Shown in pieces: positions 43,753-54,304 of a stretch of DNA of 64,000 nt. Where the stretch lies: assembly GCA_016699695.1 (NCBI GenBank), contig CP065006.1, positions 2,666,001-2,730,000 of the forward strand, read 5' to 3'. This stretch comes from Bacteroidota bacterium (GTDB lineage Bacteria > Bacteroidota > Bacteroidia > Bacteroidales > UBA10428). The notes below the pieces were generated by a model. The model was given only the letters and a program-made list of their open reading frames with translations, was not told the origin of the DNA and did not search any database. Numbering within the stretch: the stretch's first letter is position 1; every line of letters begins with the position of its first letter. The translations under genes and the position numbers were made by a program.

Positions 43753-45387
43753 ATGAAAAATCTGAACATTGCCCAGAAACTGATAGTTGGTTTTAGCATC
43801 ATTATTCTTCTATTTGGTATTTGCATTACCTATACGCTCATTGATTTAAGAACCCTACAGGAACTGCAGGACGAAAGTGTAAAGCGTGCTGCCGATGGTA
43901 TTGTAATTGAAGAAGCTGCGGGCATGAGCGATCGTCTTTTGCAGGTTTTTGCCATCACCCTGATTAGTCTTGATGGCAAAGCTTTCTCCTCAAAGTGGGA
44001 AGCAGTGACAAATGAAGTCAGAGAAGATTTAGAAAGCATAAAAGCTATAGCAGATACCGAAAAAGAGGAGGAGTTATTGCAACAGGCTGGTGTTGAGATA
44101 CAAAAAATTGTACTAGTTTATGACGAGATGGTCAAACAATTAAACAATGGGATAATCGATAAAGATGCCTTTATGAGTTTATTTAACCAGGCTCAGGACG
44201 CAGCTCAGGAAGCTCACGATGATTTGTTGATGATTGAGGAGAGTGTTGGCGGGGAAATTAAGATTGCTCATGAAGAATATATACGCAAAAGTAACTCGGT
44301 GTATTATGTATCCTTGTTTCTCGCACTTTTGTCCATTGTGGTATCGGTAATTCTGGTTGTTACCCTTGTCAATTATATTGCTAAACCGTTAAAATCTGCC
44401 ATGGGGTTTGCCAATGCAATTTCTAATGGCGATTTAACTAAAAGCCTTGCAATCAATCAGCAAGATGAAACAGGAAAATTGGTGTTAGCCCTCGATCAAA
44501 TGAACATAAAACTTCGGGAGGTTGTAGGGTCGGTAATTAGTGGCATGCAATCGATTGCTGCTGCCAGCCAGCAATTAAGCAGTACAGCCCAGGTATTATC
44601 GCAGGGAGCCAGCGAACAGGCTTCTTCAATAGAAGAGGTTTCTTCAACCATGGAAGAAATTGCCTCGAACATTTATCAGAACACAGAAAACTCTCAACAA
44701 ACCGAGAAAATTTCGATTGAGGCCAATAATGGAATTAAAGAAGTAGCCGACAGGGCTTCGCGGGCAGTTATGGCGAATAAAGAAATTGCAACTAAAATTA
44801 CTGTCGTAAACGATATAGCTTTTCAAACGAATATTCTTGCCCTTAATGCAGCGGTAGAAGCTGCCAGGGCTGGTGAACATGGCAGAGGCTTTGCTGTGGT
44901 AGCTGCCGAAGTTCGTAAACTAGCCGAACGCAGCAAGCTTGCGGCCGAAGAGATCGTTAACCTTGCTGGAAATAGTTTGGAACTGGCCCAGGGTGCCGGA
45001 TCGGTTATGATGAATACCATTCCGAAAATTGAAAATACCACTAAGCTTGTGCAGGAGATTAGCGCCTCCAGTGCAGAACAGAGCAATGGTGCTACCCAGG
45101 TTAATAATGCCATTCAGCAGCTCAATAACGTTACCCAGCAAACGGCTGCTGCCAGCGAAGAGCTTGCCACCAGTGCCGAAGAGATGGCCGGTCAGGTGCA
45201 AACTCTTACCGAGATAATCAGTTTCTTTAAAACGGATAACCAATCGAAAGCTGGTTCGAAAAACAAGTTGTTTCAGCCAGCCGGAAGATCTGGTTTTTTA
45301 CAAACCTCAGCCAAACATCCCAAAAGTACTGGAGCCAAAATTGTGTTGTCGCCAAAAGAAAATGATGCAGACTTTGAAAACTTTTAG
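43753..45387 (+). CDS. Methyl-accepting chemotaxis protein
   Basis: 544 residues. TM1 at about 10-30, an extracytoplasmic four-helix-bundle-like ligand region (about 31-185), TM2 at about 187-210, HAMP (about 210-262), and a long signalling coiled coil with the tip AFQTNILALNAAVEAARAGE. No cheW-binding alternative domain. It sits between a receiver and a bacteriohemerythrin gene, hinting at a redox- or oxygen-linked chemosensory group. No other che genes are in the window. Confidence 0.93.
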   Translation: MKNLNIAQKLIVGFSIIILLFGICITYTLIDLRTLQELQDESVKRAADGIVIEEAAGMSDRLLQVFAITLISLDGKAFSSKWEAVTNEVREDLESIKAIADTEKEEELLQQAGVEIQKIVLVYDEMVKQLNNGIIDKDAFMSLFNQAQDAAQEAHDDLLMIEESVGGEIKIAHEEYIRKSNSVYYVSLFLALLSIVVSVILVVTLVNYIAKPLKSAMGFANAISNGDLTKSLAINQQDETGKLVLALDQMNIKLREVVGSVISGMQSIAAASQQLSSTAQVLSQGASEQASSIEEVSSTMEEIASNIYQNTENSQQTEKISIEANNGIKEVADRASRAVMANKEIATKITVVNDIAFQTNILALNAAVEAARAGEHGRGFAVVAAEVRKLAERSKLAAEEIVNLAGNSLELAQGAGSVMMNTIPKIENTTKLVQEISASSAEQSNGATQVNNAIQQLNNVTQQTAAASEELATSAEEMAGQVQTLTEIISFFKTDNQSKAGSKNKLFQPAGRSGFLQTSAKHPKSTGAKIVLSPKENDADFENF

Positions 45388-45429
45388 TACGCAGACCCTA
45401 ATGATTTTTTCACAATTAATCTGTTTTTT

Positions 45430-45855
45430 ATGATACCTCATACCTTTAATTGGGAAGAAATTCTTTATACCGGCCATACTGTCATTGATAGCCAGCATCG
45501 CAAACTTGTTGATTTGCTCAATTCACTTATTACGGCTTATTCACTTAGTAACGAGAAAGCTGTTATCACCAAAATACTTTTTGAGTTAGAGGATTATGCA
45601 CATTTTCATTTTCTCGAAGAAGAAACGCTGTTGTCTCGCATGGAACATTATCCAACCCACGAACATCTTAAAGAGCATAAAGAATTTACCCGAAGAATTA
45701 ATGAATTAAAGTTCGATTATGTATCAGATAACCGGATGGTAGTGCCCGAACTAATTGATTACCTGAAGAACTGGATTAAAAACCATATTCTGGGTATCGA
45801 TAAAGTCGAGCTCACAGCCTTATTGCGCTATGAGGTTGGTTTGGAAGTATCATAA
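45430..45855 (+). CDS. Bacteriohemerythrin
   Basis: 141 residues, single hemerythrin domain. Diiron ligands: H24 in IDSQHRKL, then HFHFLEEE (His, Glu), HLKEHKEF (His) and NHILGID (His, Asp), the full H-HxxxE-HxxxH-HxxxxD pattern. It binds O2 reversibly and may deliver or sense it. It lies 42 bases after a chemotaxis receptor gene on the same strand; such pairs are known to act as oxygen sensors in anaerobes. Confidence 0.92.
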   Translation: MIPHTFNWEEILYTGHTVIDSQHRKLVDLLNSLITAYSLSNEKAVITKILFELEDYAHFHFLEEETLLSRMEHYPTHEHLKEHKEFTRRINELKFDYVSDNRMVVPELIDYLKNWIKNHILGIDKVELTALLRYEVGLEVS

Positions 45856-46031
45856 CCCTGAAGCTGCAAAAAATACCTAATTATTGGGATGTGGGAAATG
45901 ATGGCATCAATTTACCTTGCAGCCCTGTATAACTTAGAAGTACTTTTAAAATGATTTGGTTTGTTTTGCAACGATTTTTTTCTTTAAGGTGTTGGCAGCA
46001 CTATCATTCCAATGTTTCCCGCCTTTTTATA

Positions 46032-47177
46032 ATGCGGCCTTTTCTTTTCGTTTTTTCATGTATTATTTTTCCGAGTGCTTCAGCTCAGGATGAGGGACTC
46101 ATGGTTGAAGCATGTTATGTGGGAGAATATTTTTCTAATCTTTCGGGGGGCATTAAAACCGGCCGAACCTATCAGGGGCTGCTCGATTTTGGTGTAAGAT
46201 TGAATACAAACCATCTGGGTCTATGGAAACAGGGTGAGTTCTTTGCCCTTATCGAAAATACCCATGGAGGTTCTCCCTCAGCCAACTACCTGGGCGACCT
46301 GCAAGTGGCTTCCAATATCGATAATGGCGATTTTACCTATTTGTACGAATTATGGTACCAACATCAATTCGAAAGGCTTCGTTTGCGTGCGGGGCTCATG
46401 GATCTGAACAGTGATTTTGTAGTATCCGAATCCGCTGGTAATTTTCTGAACAGCTCTTTTGGAGTCCTTTCTACAATGCCACTTAATATGCCTGCGCCAA
46501 TTTTTCCGCTCACTGCATTGGGTTTGCTGGCCGACTATTCAGTTTCAGAAAAACTTGCCCTAAAGGCCGCCATTTATGATGGTAATCCGGGCGATTATGA
46601 GAACAATCGTTATAACATCGAATGGAATATCAGTAACAACGATGGCTTTTTATATGCTTTCGAAAGCCATTATCAATATAGCTTTGCGACTGCCTATCAG
46701 GGAAGTATTAAACTGGGGGGAGTATATCATTCGGGCCGTTTTAATTACCAGGTCGATACTCTTCGGCAGGGTGTGGGTAACTATGCCTTGCATCTGATAG
46801 CAGAAAACACTTTAATACCGAAACCTGAAGGCGAAAAAGGAAAACTCGATGCCTTTTTTCGGCTTGGTTATGCTCCCGATCAGCAGAAAAGTTTGAACAG
46901 TTTGAATACCATTGCCGGCTTATGCCTTACCGGCCTGTTTTCAAGAGCTGCCAACGACCAATTGGGGCTGGCATTTACGCATGCTAAAATTAACCGGAAG
47001 GTGCTGGAGATTTATCCTTTCGATCCGTTTGAATTGGCAATCGAAGTCAATTACACCCTTTTATTAGGAAAGCATTTCAGCATCCATCCCGATTTTCAAT
47101 ACATCATTAATCCGGGCGTGAATAGTGAGCTCGAAAATGCTGTGGCATTCTTTCTTCGGTTTGTGGTTACAAACTAA
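46032..47177 (+). CDS. OprB-like carbohydrate porin
   Basis: 381 residues from ATG at 46032, where a signal peptide begins (MRPFLFVFSCIIFPSASAQ); the frame is open further upstream. The rest is a beta-barrel-like alternation resembling OprB family porins (LRLRAGLMDLNSDFV, GLLADYSVSEKLALKAAIYDG, SIKLGGVYHSG). It ends with a barrel strand and a polar C-terminus. Its stop abuts the stop of the convergent methyltransferase gene with no spacer. Confidence 0.8.
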   Translation: MRPFLFVFSCIIFPSASAQDEGLMVEACYVGEYFSNLSGGIKTGRTYQGLLDFGVRLNTNHLGLWKQGEFFALIENTHGGSPSANYLGDLQVASNIDNGDFTYLYELWYQHQFERLRLRAGLMDLNSDFVVSESAGNFLNSSFGVLSTMPLNMPAPIFPLTALGLLADYSVSEKLALKAAIYDGNPGDYENNRYNIEWNISNNDGFLYAFESHYQYSFATAYQGSIKLGGVYHSGRFNYQVDTLRQGVGNYALHLIAENTLIPKPEGEKGKLDAFFRLGYAPDQQKSLNSLNTIAGLCLTGLFSRAANDQLGLAFTHAKINRKVLEIYPFDPFELAIEVNYTLLLGKHFSIHPDFQYIINPGVNSELENAVAFFLRFVVTN

Positions 47178-48086
47178 TCACCCGGCACACTTTTCTGCTT
47201 TTTGTGTTTTACTTGCTGTAAAGTTGATACCAAAGAAGAAATACTCACGTAAAATGCGACTTTTTTGCGCCAGAACCTTTTCCTTTTCGATAATCACTTC
47301 CATGGGTTTTTTGTTAAACAGAAAAGGCGGGTAAACCCGGATGTATTCAATCTGCTGCGGATCTATTTTAAAATTACGGTTCGCAAAAATACCTTTCCAT
47401 GCCTTGAGGCTGCGGGTATTTTCGTTGCCAAATAGAATATTTTCGCCCAGGGTCTCATCATACACTTCAACTATGCGATTATACCCTCTTTCTTTGAAAC
47501 GTTTGAGGTTGTTGATGAGGTTATTGCCGTTTTCTTCGCTGACAATAAGTTTGCCCTCGGGTTGAAGGATGGTGTAAAACACCTTCATGGCCTGGTCAAT
47601 GGGTTCGATATGGTGCAGGGTATCCTGCGCCACAATGTAGTCGAAGGTGCCGGGAGCATAATTTGAACGTAATATATTTTCGTATTTAAATTCTACCAGG
47701 CTTTTATCGAGGTAAGGAGCCCAATAATCGAGTCGGTTTTCAATTTCCGAAAAATAATATTCGAGTGTGGTGCCGGTAACTTTATGTCCCATAAATGCCA
47801 GCATAAGCGAGGTGGTGCCGTATCCGCACCCTACGTCGAGAATTTTGGAGCCAGGTTTAGTAACTGATTTTACCACGTATTCAAGACGCTGCTGGTAATA
47901 AGCCCGGCGGAAAGCATAGCTTTTTTTATTGTTCAATAGGCGGTGGTAATGCCTGATCTGACTGTTTTGTTCAAGTTCGGCAAGAAAAAGATCGAAGAAT
48001 TGCTGAAAAGTACCCATTTCAATTTCCGTTGACAGAGATTTGTTTTTAAGATTAGAAGCTAAATAATGGAAAATCTCTGGTATCAA
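47178..48086 (-). CDS. Class I SAM-dependent methyltransferase
   Basis: 302 residues. Motif I is KILDVGCGYGTTSLML, and motif IV-like YIVAQDTLHHIEP is typical of small-molecule or lipid methyltransferases. No substrate-recognition domain I know. Its start overlaps the ppc stop by four bases (ATGA), so it is co-transcribed with ppc; a functional link is not obvious. Confidence 0.88.
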   Translation of the reverse strand: MIPEIFHYLASNLKNKSLSTEIEMGTFQQFFDLFLAELEQNSQIRHYHRLLNNKKSYAFRRAYYQQRLEYVVKSVTKPGSKILDVGCGYGTTSLMLAFMGHKVTGTTLEYYFSEIENRLDYWAPYLDKSLVEFKYENILRSNYAPGTFDYIVAQDTLHHIEPIDQAMKVFYTILQPEGKLIVSEENGNNLINNLKRFKERGYNRIVEVYDETLGENILFGNENTRSLKAWKGIFANRNFKIDPQQIEYIRVYPPFLFNKKPMEVIIEKEKVLAQKSRILREYFFFGINFTASKTQKAEKCAG

Positions 48087-50849
48087 CCTGTGGTGCCCAT
48101 GGCATTGGCAATGGCATTGATGCTTCGGAGCAGATTGTATAAAAGGTGTTCAGCTTCATCAACCAATCCTTCACTTTTAGCCTTACGCCACATGGCGAGC
48201 AGGCGGACTTGTTCTTTATGCAGTGGAATCAGGGCACTGGCGCGAAGAAGGGTAGAAAGATGATGGTTCTTGCGACGCTCAGACATGGGTTTTTCCAACA
48301 GGTCCAACATCATATTTTTAGAAAGACTAAGCTCATTTAGCAATAACCCGAGTATTTCCTTTCGGGTGCTTTCTTTTTTCACAAGGCTGCTGTAAAGGGT
48401 AATAATCTCTTCATTTGCAGAGGCAAGACTGGTATCGATGTTGGTGAGCAGGTACCTGACAAAGTTATTGGATTTGGCATATTTTTTAAGATCGTCGTAC
48501 CTTGTAGGTTGTTGCTCTTTCAGTAGCTTTAGTGTTGTGCCAAAGCCATACCAACCAGAAATAAGAGTGCGCGACTGGGTCCAGCTAAATACCCAGGGTA
48601 TGGCGCGCAGGTCGTTCAGGGTTCTTTTCCCGCTTCGCCGCGCTGGCCTGGAGCCTATTTTGCTCGACTCAATGGCATCGATGGGAGTGGCCTGTTCGTA
48701 ATATTCTACAAACGAAGGGTTGCTGGTCAGGGACTTGAAAGATTTAAAACTTTGCTCCGACAAAAACGAAAACAGATCGTAAAGTTTCTGATCGGTATGG
48801 GTTTGGTTCAAACTGTTGAGTACTGTCTGATGTGTGGTGCCAGCAAGGAGCAATTCGAGGTTGTAGGCCGCATTTACTTTGTTGGCATACTTGCGCTCAA
48901 TGGTTTCGCCCTGTTCGGTAATTCTTATAAAACCATCGAGGGTACCTTCGGGCAATGACTTTAAAAACCAATTGGTAGGTCCTGCACCCCGGCTGATGGT
49001 ACCGCCCTTGCCATGAAAAAAGCGGATATTGACACCGTGTTTTTTTCCTACTTCGGTAAGTTGCAGTTGGGTAAAATATAGCTGCCATGCACTGGCCAAA
49101 ATACCGCCGTCTTTGTTGCTGTCGCTGTAACCTATCATTACCTCCTGCACGGGCATGTGCCAGCGACGTTTTTTTTCGCACGTATTCCAGGCTGTTTTTA
49201 GTAACCTGATGGCTAAGGAAAGTATCGAGAATCTGAGGACTGTTGATAAGGTCCTCGATGGTTTCGAATAAAGGGGTTACCGGCAGTGTGCATACGAGGC
49301 CTTTGGAGGAATTATGCGAAAGTCCGGCTTCGCGCATAAATAAGTATACAGAAAATAAGTCAGAAACATTGCGTGTCATGCTTACTATGAACGAACCCAG
49401 CACGCGCTCTGAATATTTGCTGATGTATTCCGAAAGTGTGAAAAATGTACTTACCACCTCACGGGCCTGTTCTGATACAAGATGGTCTACCCGGTTAATA
49501 AAGGGCCGGTTATTCTCCAGTTCCTCCAATATTAGCTGGTCGAGGCGAAGTTTGCCATGCTCCAGGGATTTATACTTAACCGGAAGACTGGATTTAATTA
49601 TTTCCAACAAGGCATCTTCGTAATATTTGCTGTTTTGTCTGATATCGAGGTGGGTGAGGTGAAAACCAAAGATACGGATATGACGCAAAAGTTTTTGCAC
49701 ATCGTTATTGGCGAGCGATTTAGCCCCAAAATCTATCAGTGCATGCTGCATAATCAGCAGGTCTGCCTCCAGTTCAGCAGAAGCTTTATAGGAATTGGAT
49801 GTATCGAGCAGTTCGATGTTGCCGCCATCCTTTTCAGAAATGGGAAGTTTGCGTTTGAGAAGTGCCAGAAAACGGGTAAAAGGTTCTGAGTTTAAGCTAT
49901 CTTTTTTCCAATTTAATTCATTTTCAAGTTGTTTCAGGCGGTCTCTAAACAAGGGCAAAAGATAATCTTCATCGCAGTATATACTGAGATTTTCCGAAAG
50001 GCTGTCGAGGTGTTTTTTAATCAGTTTGAAGGCGTGCAACCTGAAAACTTTAAGTGTATGTTCTGTAACACCGGCAGTAACCAATGGATGACCGTCGCGA
50101 TCGCCACCGACCCAGTTGCCAAAGGTAAGACTTGGGTAAAGGTTGGTGTCCTGTATAAAAGCAGGGTCGAAACCTGTTTTTTCCCAGGCTTGTTTGAATT
50201 TAAAATCGAGGTAGGGAAGTACTTCCGGAAACACCTTATAAAAATAGTAAAGCACATTTTCAAGCTCCGATTCTACCTCGGGTTTTTCGATGAATATTTC
50301 GCCAATAAACCAGAGTTTATGCAATATTTGCTTTATCTCGTATTTAATTTCTTCGCGCTCGAAGCTGGTATATATCGGATTTTCGCGTTTTACCAGCAGA
50401 AGATAGAGCTCACGGTACAGACTCAGGCTCACCGGACGTTTAGCCTCGGTTGGGTGGGCTGTAAGAACTGGTTCCACAAAAATATTAGGCAAGTGTTTGG
50501 CTATATCTTCTTCGTGTGCGCCTTTTTCCTTAAGGTCGGCCAGCACGCTGCCCCACAGTCCGTTTACACTCGAAATACCTTCTTTTTCCAGTTTTATGCG
50601 GCGGTTTTGTACAGCTCCGTTTACTTCGGTAAGGTTTAGTAACTGAAAACAAATGGAGTACAGATGCAGCACCTGATCAGGTTGTGAGTTTTTTATATCG
50701 CTTACTCCTTTGCCTATCCATGGGATACATTGGGCAAGGTTGGATTCGTTATTCTCCACCAGCACTTCAGCGAGGCACTCCAGCAAAAACTGAAGGTCGC
50801 GGTAAGGTTTGCCTAGTTCGGTTTGTATTTTTTCTAGCAGCGTGTTCAT
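48083..50849 (-). CDS. ppc: Phosphoenolpyruvate carboxylase, frameshifted in this sequence
   Basis: PEP carboxylase makes oxaloacetate from PEP and bicarbonate. The first frame, from 50849, has LTAHPTEAKR (catalytic His132) and runs to residues SLEYVRKK; the second has VQEVMIGYSDSNKDGG, FHGKGGTISRG, LRAIPWVFSWTQSR and ends in MGTTG, near the normal PPC C-terminus. The break is in an eight-base run at 49169-49176 (T on plus, A on coding strand): removing one base joins them as VRKKRRWHMPVQEV. The joined protein is about 921 residues, the family length. Homopolymer error is the likely cause; a true inactivation would remove an anaplerotic enzyme. Confidence 0.88.
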
Positions 50850-51016
50850 TACTTATGCGTGTTAGGCTTATAGGCTGAATTCTTTCTCCACCTTTACATG
50901 TTGTAGCACAAAGGTAGTGGAAATGTTTATTGTATTTTGCATTTGAAGGAACAAGGAATTCCTAAATATTTACTGTGTTGAGTAATTCAGAAGCAGAATA
51001 GTATCTCCGATAAGAG

Positions 51017-52822
51017 CTAGAATTTCCAGAAAACAGGAATAAGAAAAATGCTAATGATCATTACGATGATATTCAAAGGAATACCAATTCGTAAGAAATC
51101 CTTGAACTTATATTCACCAATACCTTGCACAATCATGTTCGTCTGGTAACCTATGGGGGTTGCAAAGCTTGCCGATGCCGCAATGGCAATGGCAATAAAA
51201 AACGGATGTGCATTTACATTCATTTGTATGGCTGCCGACATGGCAATGGGGAACATTAAGGCTACTGCCGCATTGTTGGTAATGATCTCGGTAAAAATTG
51301 TAGTAAGCAGATAGATAGCAGCCATTACCGTAATCGGGCCAATGTCCTTTGTAAGACCAATCATCTGGTTGGCAATGCCATCTGCTAGTCCAGAATTTTG
51401 CACACCCTTACTGATTCCAAATGCACAGGCAATGGTAATGAGCACATCCCAGCTTACTACTCCGGTATAGTTGCGCGCCGACATTATTTTGGTCCAGAAC
51501 ATGATCATGGCTACCAGGGCTGCCATAAAAAACATATCGATCTTGGTACCATTGAGTGCCGGAATTTTATCGCTGAGCGTGGCACCTAAAATCATGGCTA
51601 TTGTTAACCCTGTGGCAAACCAGATTTTTAGTTTGCTTTGAGGAACTTCCAACTCACCTTTCTCCGACAGCAGGTAAAAATCGTTCGAACCTTGCCAACG
51701 ATCGAGAAATACCGGTGTAGCAATTATTACCAGGCAATCGCCCGATTGTATCACCACATCACCGGTATGGGTGGTTATTTTTTCGCCGTTGCGGTTAATG
51801 GCAGCTACTATGCCGCGGTAATACTTAAAAAAGTCAAATTCTTTGAGGCTTAGTCCGGTCAGCGGAGAGCTTTCCGATACTACAGCTTCTATCTTCATAA
51901 GTTTGCGGCTACGGAAATGGATGTCGATATTTTCATAATCTTCAATATCCACTCCGGGCAGGGAAATGAGCGTTTCCATGATGTTCTCACCTCCCATAAT
52001 CACCAGCTTATCTCCGGCATTCAGTTTTGTTTCGCCAGAGGTTGCTTCGTTCGATGTGCCCTTATGCTCGACCATGGTTACAAATATCTCCCTGTGTTCG
52101 GGGAAATGGCCGTTTACTATCTTTTTTCCGATAAACGGACTTCCCGCAGGAATGATGACATTGTAATAGTAGTTTTTCTTTGCACTCTCAAACTCCTTTT
52201 TGCTGAGCCGTTTTCCGGGTAAAAGAAAGGGTGCAGCAAAAGCAATGTAAATAATTCCAAAAAGGGTTACAAACACTCCGATTTTACCAAGTTCAAACAT
52301 ACTTAAACCACCAAATCCGTTTTCGAGCATCAAACCATGCACTACCAGGTTGGTAGAGGTGCCAATAAGGGTGCACATGCCCCCCAGTATGGTGGCATAC
52401 GAAAGCGGAATAAGAAATTTTGAGGGAGGCAGACGAAGTTTTTCGGACCACTTTTTAATTACTGGGGCAAAAATTACCACTATTGGTGTGTTATTCAGAA
52501 AGGCCGATATAGCCGCAATCGGCAACATCATTTTTAAGAGTAAGAAGGGGATTAGTCCTTTCTTTTTCGGTAAAAAGTAGCGTACTAAAAGGTTGAGTGC
52601 TCCGGTCTGACGTATACCTTCCGAAACAAAGAAAAGTACAAATACAGTAAGCATTCCTTTGTTCGAAAAACCCACCAGGGCTTCTTCGGGGCTTATTATT
52701 CCTGTGGCAATTAACACGGTTAGCGCTGAGAACAAAATAATTCCAGGACGCAGGTGCTCTCTGGCCAGGAAATAAAGCATGGCCAGTATAACCGCTAATA
52801 CAATAATCCACTGAAAATCCAT
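51017..52822 (-). CDS. SLC13/DASS-type anion transporter with RCK_C domains
   Basis: 601 residues from ATG at 52822 (MDFQWIIVLAVILAML); an upstream in-frame start would add a charged, non-membrane stretch of 36 residues. Two halves of membrane segments carry conserved FLNNTPIVVIF and ITNNAAVALMFPIA loops. Two TrkA-C-like (RCK_C) domains lie between them (about residues 200-390). The layout matches sulfate/sodium symporter-like SLC13 proteins (YfbS type). The substrate is not determined: sulfate, dicarboxylate or another anion. Confidence 0.87.
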   Translation of the reverse strand: MDFQWIIVLAVILAMLYFLAREHLRPGIILFSALTVLIATGIISPEEALVGFSNKGMLTVFVLFFVSEGIRQTGALNLLVRYFLPKKKGLIPFLLLKMMLPIAAISAFLNNTPIVVIFAPVIKKWSEKLRLPPSKFLIPLSYATILGGMCTLIGTSTNLVVHGLMLENGFGGLSMFELGKIGVFVTLFGIIYIAFAAPFLLPGKRLSKKEFESAKKNYYYNVIIPAGSPFIGKKIVNGHFPEHREIFVTMVEHKGTSNEATSGETKLNAGDKLVIMGGENIMETLISLPGVDIEDYENIDIHFRSRKLMKIEAVVSESSPLTGLSLKEFDFFKYYRGIVAAINRNGEKITTHTGDVVIQSGDCLVIIATPVFLDRWQGSNDFYLLSEKGELEVPQSKLKIWFATGLTIAMILGATLSDKIPALNGTKIDMFFMAALVAMIMFWTKIMSARNYTGVVSWDVLITIACAFGISKGVQNSGLADGIANQMIGLTKDIGPITVMAAIYLLTTIFTEIITNNAAVALMFPIAMSAAIQMNVNAHPFFIAIAIAASASFATPIGYQTNMIVQGIGEYKFKDFLRIGIPLNIIVMIISIFLIPVFWKF

Positions 52823-53307
52823 AGCATAGATTGAACTGCCGAAGATATCAAAATTTGAATATTGGCTTTTATTTTTTGTGTGTAAATAAGCTAAGTATTT
52901 AAACGTATTTTTTTCATGCTTACTACTCAATTTTTAAGCTTGCAGCTTTTTATTTATGGTGATGGGAAACTGGCTGTTTCGAAAAAATTATGTGCGAATT
53001 GATTATTAAGGTGCCCCAGTAGGGAGAAATTTGCCTGCAAACTTTCTGAACTATTATTTTTCAGCTACCTTTGATTCAATATTTTTTATTGGCGAAACAA
53101 TACTAAAGTTTGCTATTTTATTTCGTCACTTATTTTAAAGCTGTCAAAGTATCGCTTTTTAATTAAGTTTGAACTGGTTATTATACTCTTCAATTCCAGT
53201 GAGCTGTTTGCAGGAGTAAATTTAATACTTACAAAAAGGAGACTGGTTCAGGCAGCTGACCCATTAATTATAAATGATTCTGGATAAATACCTAGCCCCA
53301 GCAATTG
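52823..53307. other. Divergent intergenic region
   Basis: 485 bases between the SLC13 and LytTR genes. It should contain both promoters, but no element stands out clearly. AT-rich; no gene or repeat was recognised. Confidence 0.4.
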
Positions 53308-54153
53308 ATGTCAGATAATACAATCGACCGTTTTACCACTCTTGCCAGAGAGCATTTTAAGCTTTACCTGAGCATAGGTCTTTCGGTATTTCTTTTTATA
53401 CTTTTCTTTCAACCTTTTGAAGTCGAGGTTTTTGATTTTGAAAATATTTTATTGTTTTATACGGGTTTCGGTTTCATTGTTTTTATTTTTCTTATCGTCC
53501 TTCTGGCTGTTTTTCAATCGCTTTTCGCACAAGACAGAGATGCCCAGGTTGAAAATTCTATACTTATTTACTTTTACCACTTTAGCCTATTCGCTTCTAC
53601 AAGTCTTGCATTTCTATTTTATCTTCGCTATGTGGGACAAGTACCCATTACATTCATTCTCACTATCAAGGCTATACTTATTTGCATGAGTTGCGCTGTG
53701 GTTTTATACTTCCGCAGAACCTATTCTCAAACTCAATCGCGATACAGGAACCTTCTCATTGAAAACAAGGTGCTTCACAATAAACTAAATCAGTTGTCCG
53801 ATACTTTTTCCAGCAAATACGTTGAGCTGATCTCGGAAAATATTTCTGATAATTTCCGCATTCAACTATCTTCCATCGTGTTTCTTAAATCGGCCGACAA
53901 TTATGTCGAAGTCAGTTATCTCGAGGGAGAAGAGCTTCGCAAAAAACTTTTACGCACCACCCTTAAAATTCTCGAACAGCAACTTAAAGAATACGGAAAT
54001 TTTATTCGTACTCACCGTACCTGCATAGTTAATGCGCAATACATCGAACGCATCCAAAAAAAGTTGAACTCTATTTGGTTAATACTATCGGAAACCAAAG
54101 AGTTAATACCCGTTTCCCGGCAATATTTAATGTCGGTAAAAGACATGCTATGA
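53308..54153 (+). CDS. Membrane-anchored LytTR-family transcription regulator
   Basis: 281 residues from ATG at 53308 (TTG at 53305 is possible). Four hydrophobic segments (about 20-38, 48-70, 85-107 and 112-130), then a linker and a LytTR DNA-binding domain (about 185-281; IVFLKSADNYVEVSYLEGEE, FIRTHRTCIVN). There is no receiver domain. The membrane part may sense a signal directly. Monocistronic by spacing. Confidence 0.87.
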   Translation: MSDNTIDRFTTLAREHFKLYLSIGLSVFLFILFFQPFEVEVFDFENILLFYTGFGFIVFIFLIVLLAVFQSLFAQDRDAQVENSILIYFYHFSLFASTSLAFLFYLRYVGQVPITFILTIKAILICMSCAVVLYFRRTYSQTQSRYRNLLIENKVLHNKLNQLSDTFSSKYVELISENISDNFRIQLSSIVFLKSADNYVEVSYLEGEELRKKLLRTTLKILEQQLKEYGNFIRTHRTCIVNAQYIERIQKKLNSIWLILSETKELIPVSRQYLMSVKDML

Positions 54154-54304
54154 GGGTTTTGGGGCGAATGCGATTCGCCTAATCCTTGAGTTATTGGCCA
54201 AATTGTTTTCCTTTCAGCCTCAAATCCAGTTGACTTAATCCCTTCGATTTTTACCAGGCTCATTGCTGTTGTAAATTTGTACCGATATTGTAGAAATATT
54301 GAAC

